Positions 61,608-64,000 of a stretch of DNA of 64,000 nucleotides are shown here, piece by piece (position 1 is the stretch's first letter; every line of letters begins with the position of its first letter). Origin of the DNA: Pedobacter frigoris (GTDB taxonomy: Bacteria; Bacteroidota; Bacteroidia; Sphingobacteriales; Sphingobacteriaceae); contig NZ_SWBQ01000001.1 of the NCBI RefSeq assembly GCF_005116445.1, forward strand, positions 558,001-622,000, written 5' to 3'. The position numbers and the translations under genes were made by a program. The notes below the pieces were generated by a model. The model worked only from the letters and a program-made list of their open reading frames with translations. It had not been told where the DNA came from and searched no databases.

Positions 61608-63203
61608 CTATGGAATACTTATTATAGAATCGGTTTGTAGTGAATTGCTATCTGGTGATAGTTTTATCTTTTTATTAATCAGTACATTGGTCTGGAATTT
61701 TCCGTTGTCGCCGCTTAGTTGGTAGATAAATGAAGTATAGTTTTTTAAGCCATTTTCATTTTTGATTTGTTTATAATAGGGTTGGTATAAGTTCTTTAAG
61801 AAAATATCAGAAGAATTTTTCAAACCTATGAAGTAACTGATGTTGGCTGTATTTGCTAATTGGTCTATTGCAGTACTATAATCCTGGTTATTAATTAAAA
61901 GCTTATTGTTTTTGTAGCTATTTAAGAATGACTGTATGCTGCTGGCATTATTGGAAAAAACCATATAGTTGTCTATGATACAATAAAATGGTCTTTTGAA
62001 TTTTTTTAAAGGCTCACCAAAATAAGCATATAGAAGATTGTCTTCTTTTAATACTTTAATATCCTGGCTATATTCTGTGCTTAAATCTAAAAGGAGCTGG
62101 GTTACTTTATCTCCATTGCTTAATTCTATTGCTCCGATTTTTTCTGCAGTATTTAGTTGGAACGTAATGAATTGATTTTTAAAGTATTTTGGGAAAATTT
62201 GGTCTGGATTAATTCTATATTTCTCATTAAAGGTCTTAATGATTTTTGAAGTACTCTGGTCATCTTTTACGACGGTAAACCATTCATTTAATGACTTTTT
62301 CCAGTTGGTGTAATTGTCTATTGCAAAAACCGAATAGTTGGCAGTATTTTCAGGAAGTATATTCGTAATGCTGATCTTCTGCGCTTTTAACCCGGCAAAT
62401 AAATGGAGAAAACTGTTGTCGTCATTCGGAGTTGTCGTGCCTGTAAGAAGTATTTTTTCCTTACTGAAATTGTAAGTTAGATTCGCAAATGCATGCTGAT
62501 TGTCTAATACAGAGAGTTCACCAGTTAGTTTTCCGGGCATCACGGCTTTCAAAAGTGAAGGCATGAGCTCAAAATTGATATATACTTCTGCGACGCTATT
62601 TTTTGTAATCCGGCTGTTTGATTTTATATAATCTACAAATTTACTGCTCTTATTGATAGAAGATGAGAGCACATTGATGATTGGTTTTGTAGTACTGGAT
62701 AATAGCAATAGGTTGTCTTTTATGCCCAGATAAAAAATATTGCTGTCTGGCAATCGTATACTTATCAGATTTTCTTTATTAACTATTTCAATTGAATGGT
62801 CTTTTAAAACTTTACGCAGCTGGTCAATGCTGATTCCTGATTTTACCTGCGTACTGTATAGGAAGTCTACATTTTTGTCGCTTCCTGGAATTAAACTGAT
62901 ATAAACAGCTTGCTTGTCAATAGCGTAGTTAATTTCCGGGACAGATAAAATATAGGTCTTTAAAGACTCAAGTTCTGAGAATTTGTCATCTCCCGCTATT
63001 TCTTTGAACAGATCCTGCGCCTTGAGAATATCGAGGACACTTTTGTCATTTTCGAAGGAGAAAACAAAGGCTGAATTCGTAGTAGCAGCATAGAGACTAC
63101 TGTCGTTGTTCTTTAGTTCTGAATTTAATCCTGAAAAATATAGATATGCCATGGTAATGATGGCAGCAATGAGGGTGATTATTATGGCTAAAATCTTTTT
63201 CAT
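61608..63203 (-). CDS. DUF3352-like membrane-anchored protein
   Basis: 531 aa from the ATG at 63203. One N-terminal transmembrane helix (KKILAIIITLIAAIITMAYLYF), the rest extracytoplasmic, a large alternating helix-strand domain (AFVFSFENDKSVLDILKAQDLF, YAIDKQAVYISLIPG, FYLGIKDNLLLLSSTTKPI). The pattern is that of DUF3352-like proteins, function unknown. The gene's promoter shares an inverted repeat with that of the DUF423 gene. Confidence 0.66.
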   Translation of the reverse strand: MKKILAIIITLIAAIITMAYLYFSGLNSELKNNDSSLYAATTNSAFVFSFENDKSVLDILKAQDLFKEIAGDDKFSELESLKTYILSVPEINYAIDKQAVYISLIPGSDKNVDFLYSTQVKSGISIDQLRKVLKDHSIEIVNKENLISIRLPDSNIFYLGIKDNLLLLSSTTKPIINVLSSSINKSSKFVDYIKSNSRITKNSVAEVYINFELMPSLLKAVMPGKLTGELSVLDNQHAFANLTYNFSKEKILLTGTTTPNDDNSFLHLFAGLKAQKISITNILPENTANYSVFAIDNYTNWKKSLNEWFTVVKDDQSTSKIIKTFNEKYRINPDQIFPKYFKNQFITFQLNTAEKIGAIELSNGDKVTQLLLDLSTEYSQDIKVLKEDNLLYAYFGEPLKKFKRPFYCIIDNYMVFSNNASSIQSFLNSYKNNKLLINNQDYSTAIDQLANTANISYFIGLKNSSDIFLKNLYQPYYKQIKNENGLKNYTSFIYQLSGDNGKFQTNVLINKKIKLSPDSNSLQTDSIISIP

Positions 63204-63215
63204 CTGTCGTTTAAG

Positions 63216-63286
63216 CAAACTTAGATAAAGTTATGTTAGTATCCATGCAACAGCTGTTAAAATATAGCCAATTTTATCTAAGTTTG
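63216..63286. promoter_or_regulatory. Symmetrical divergent promoters
   Basis: CAAACTTAGATAAA (63216-63229) and TTTATCTAAGTTTG (63273-63286) are perfect 14-base inverted repeats. Each carries TAAGTTTG, the TAnnTTTG -7 element, one facing the DUF3352-like gene (minus) and one facing DUF423 (plus). Confidence 0.5.
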
Positions 63287-63308
63287 TTTTGAAAAAAAGC
63301 TGGTTATA

Positions 63309-63695
63309 ATGAGTAGACGTATATTATTAACAGCAGCTCTGTTGGGTGCTGTTGCGGTGATGTTTGGTGCATTCGGTGCACATGGATTGAAGAGGGTTGT
63401 AGATGAAGGATCGCTGGAGATATGGGCAAAGGGTGTAGAATATCAATTTTATCATGTCTTTGCCTTGTTATTTCTCTCACAATTTAAAACTGAGCAAACC
63501 AGGCTTGTTAATCTGGCTTACTGGTTTTTTACATTGGGCATTCTGTTTTTTTCAGGTTCCCTCTATCTGCTGGCAACAAGAAGTGTTTTAAATTTTGCCT
63601 TTGTTAGCTATATAGGTCCTGTAACTCCTGTTGGTGGTCTTTTATTTATATTGGGTTGGTTATCATTATTTTTAGCAGCAGTAAAAGGTAGATGA
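63309..63695 (+). CDS. DUF423 family membrane protein
   Basis: 128 aa, four transmembrane helices. Signature at the start: LLGAVAVMFGAFGAHGLKRVVDEGSLEIWAKGVEYQFYH in family form, and later GSLYLLATRS. Function not established. Its stop overlaps the priA start (ATGA). Confidence 0.93.
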   Translation: MSRRILLTAALLGAVAVMFGAFGAHGLKRVVDEGSLEIWAKGVEYQFYHVFALLFLSQFKTEQTRLVNLAYWFFTLGILFFSGSLYLLATRSVLNFAFVSYIGPVTPVGGLLFILGWLSLFLAAVKGR

Positions 63696-64000
63696 TGTTT
63701 GGGTTTGATGATGAAGAGTTTGTAGAAAGGGAAACTTTATTTATTGAAGTGATACTTCCGCTGTCACTTGCTAAAAATTACATTTACCGGGTTCCTTTCG
63801 AATTAAACGGACAGGTGGCAGTAGGTAAAAGAGTAGTAGTTCAGTTTGGTAAAAATAAAATATATACCGCACTCATTAAAAGTGTTAGTAACGAAGCTCC
63901 CGGAATATATGAAGCCAAGTACATCATAGACGTAGTAGATGCTTATCCAATCATTACTCATGAACAATTGGAGTTGTGGGATTGGATGACTTTGTATTAC
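63692..64000 (+). CDS. priA: Primosomal protein N' (PriA), N-terminal fragment
   Basis: 103 codons, cut by the window end. Residues ETLFIEVILPLSLAKNYIYRVP and GKRVVVQFGKNKIYTALIKSV are the 3'-end DNA-binding domain of PriA, followed by the start of the winged-helix region (ITHEQLELWDWMTLYY). PriA restarts stalled replication forks. Coupled to DUF423 by ATGA overlap; a second ATG at 63695 is possible. Confidence 0.9.
   Translation, partial: MMFGFDDEEFVERETLFIEVILPLSLAKNYIYRVPFELNGQVAVGKRVVVQFGKNKIYTALIKSVSNEAPGIYEAKYIIDVVDAYPIITHEQLELWDWMTLYY

Overview
The window looks like a chromosome segment from a member of the Bacteroidota, most likely family Sphingobacteriaceae and close to Pedobacter. 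Reasons: SusC/SusD pairs driven by an ECF sigma factor and FecR, type IX secretion proteins (CHU_C-tailed PKD protein and PorP/SprF), a 7TM-DISM kinase, LytS/LytTR pairs, DUF6266 and DUF6520 proteins, AT-rich DNA, TAnnTTTG promoter elements, weak Shine-Dalgarno use, and a tmRNA tag ending NNYALAA. This is inferred from gene families; no database was searched.

Layout. 1-5.3 kb: two hypothetical/DUF2625 genes, an SF1 helicase, a carboxypeptidase-regulatory-domain protein and a DUF2807 protein. 5.7-17.9 kb: ECF sigma / FecR anti-sigma / STN-domain SusC / SusD locus, continuing co-directionally into a redox set (two TlpA-like thioredoxins, a DsbD N-domain protein, a MauE/DoxX membrane protein, a small cysteine-containing DUF6520 secreted peptide) and a membrane-anchored probable beta-propeller protein followed by the severed 3' end of a paralogue. 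18-25.9 kb: an accessory region with palindromic GC-rich repeats, small regulators, a TIR-like gene with a frameshifted N-terminus in operon with a viroplasmin-type RNase HI, and two DUF6266 genes flanking a holin-like protein and an overlapping CHAP-type amidase. 25.9-28.1 kb: hipBA bounded by a perfect 47-bp duplication of the ssrA (tmRNA) 3' end, i.e. a minimal island at a classic integration site, then tmRNA itself.

28.1-40.7 kb is core metabolism: aminotransferase, DUF1573, fused branched-chain 2-oxoacid dehydrogenase E1, then the aromatic operon pheA - DAHP synthase/chorismate mutase - aroA - aroC on the minus strand, preceded by what reads as a complete attenuator (promoter, 20-codon leader peptide full of Tyr/Trp/Phe codons, mutually exclusive antiterminator and terminator). 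aroB with an S4 protein, proline dehydrogenase, a DUF962 protein and a HAD hydrolase follow, then tRNA-Met(CAT).

41.1-48.5 kb holds a tight five-gene operon: E1-like (ThiF)/nitroreductase fusion, GNAT resembling acyl-amino-acid or autoinducer synthases, 7TM-DISM histidine kinase, REC-histidine kinase, and a single-domain response regulator. A divergent stand-alone REC protein lies next to it. It has the form of a signal-synthesis plus signal-perception cassette and is the best candidate here for an undescribed system. 48.5-53 kb: a T9SS type B cargo protein with its PorP/SprF partner. 53-64 kb: rpoN, mscL, LiaF-like protein, LytS/LytTR pair, rpmH-rnpA-yidD-tsaB, two cell-envelope hypotheticals, DUF423 and the beginning of priA.
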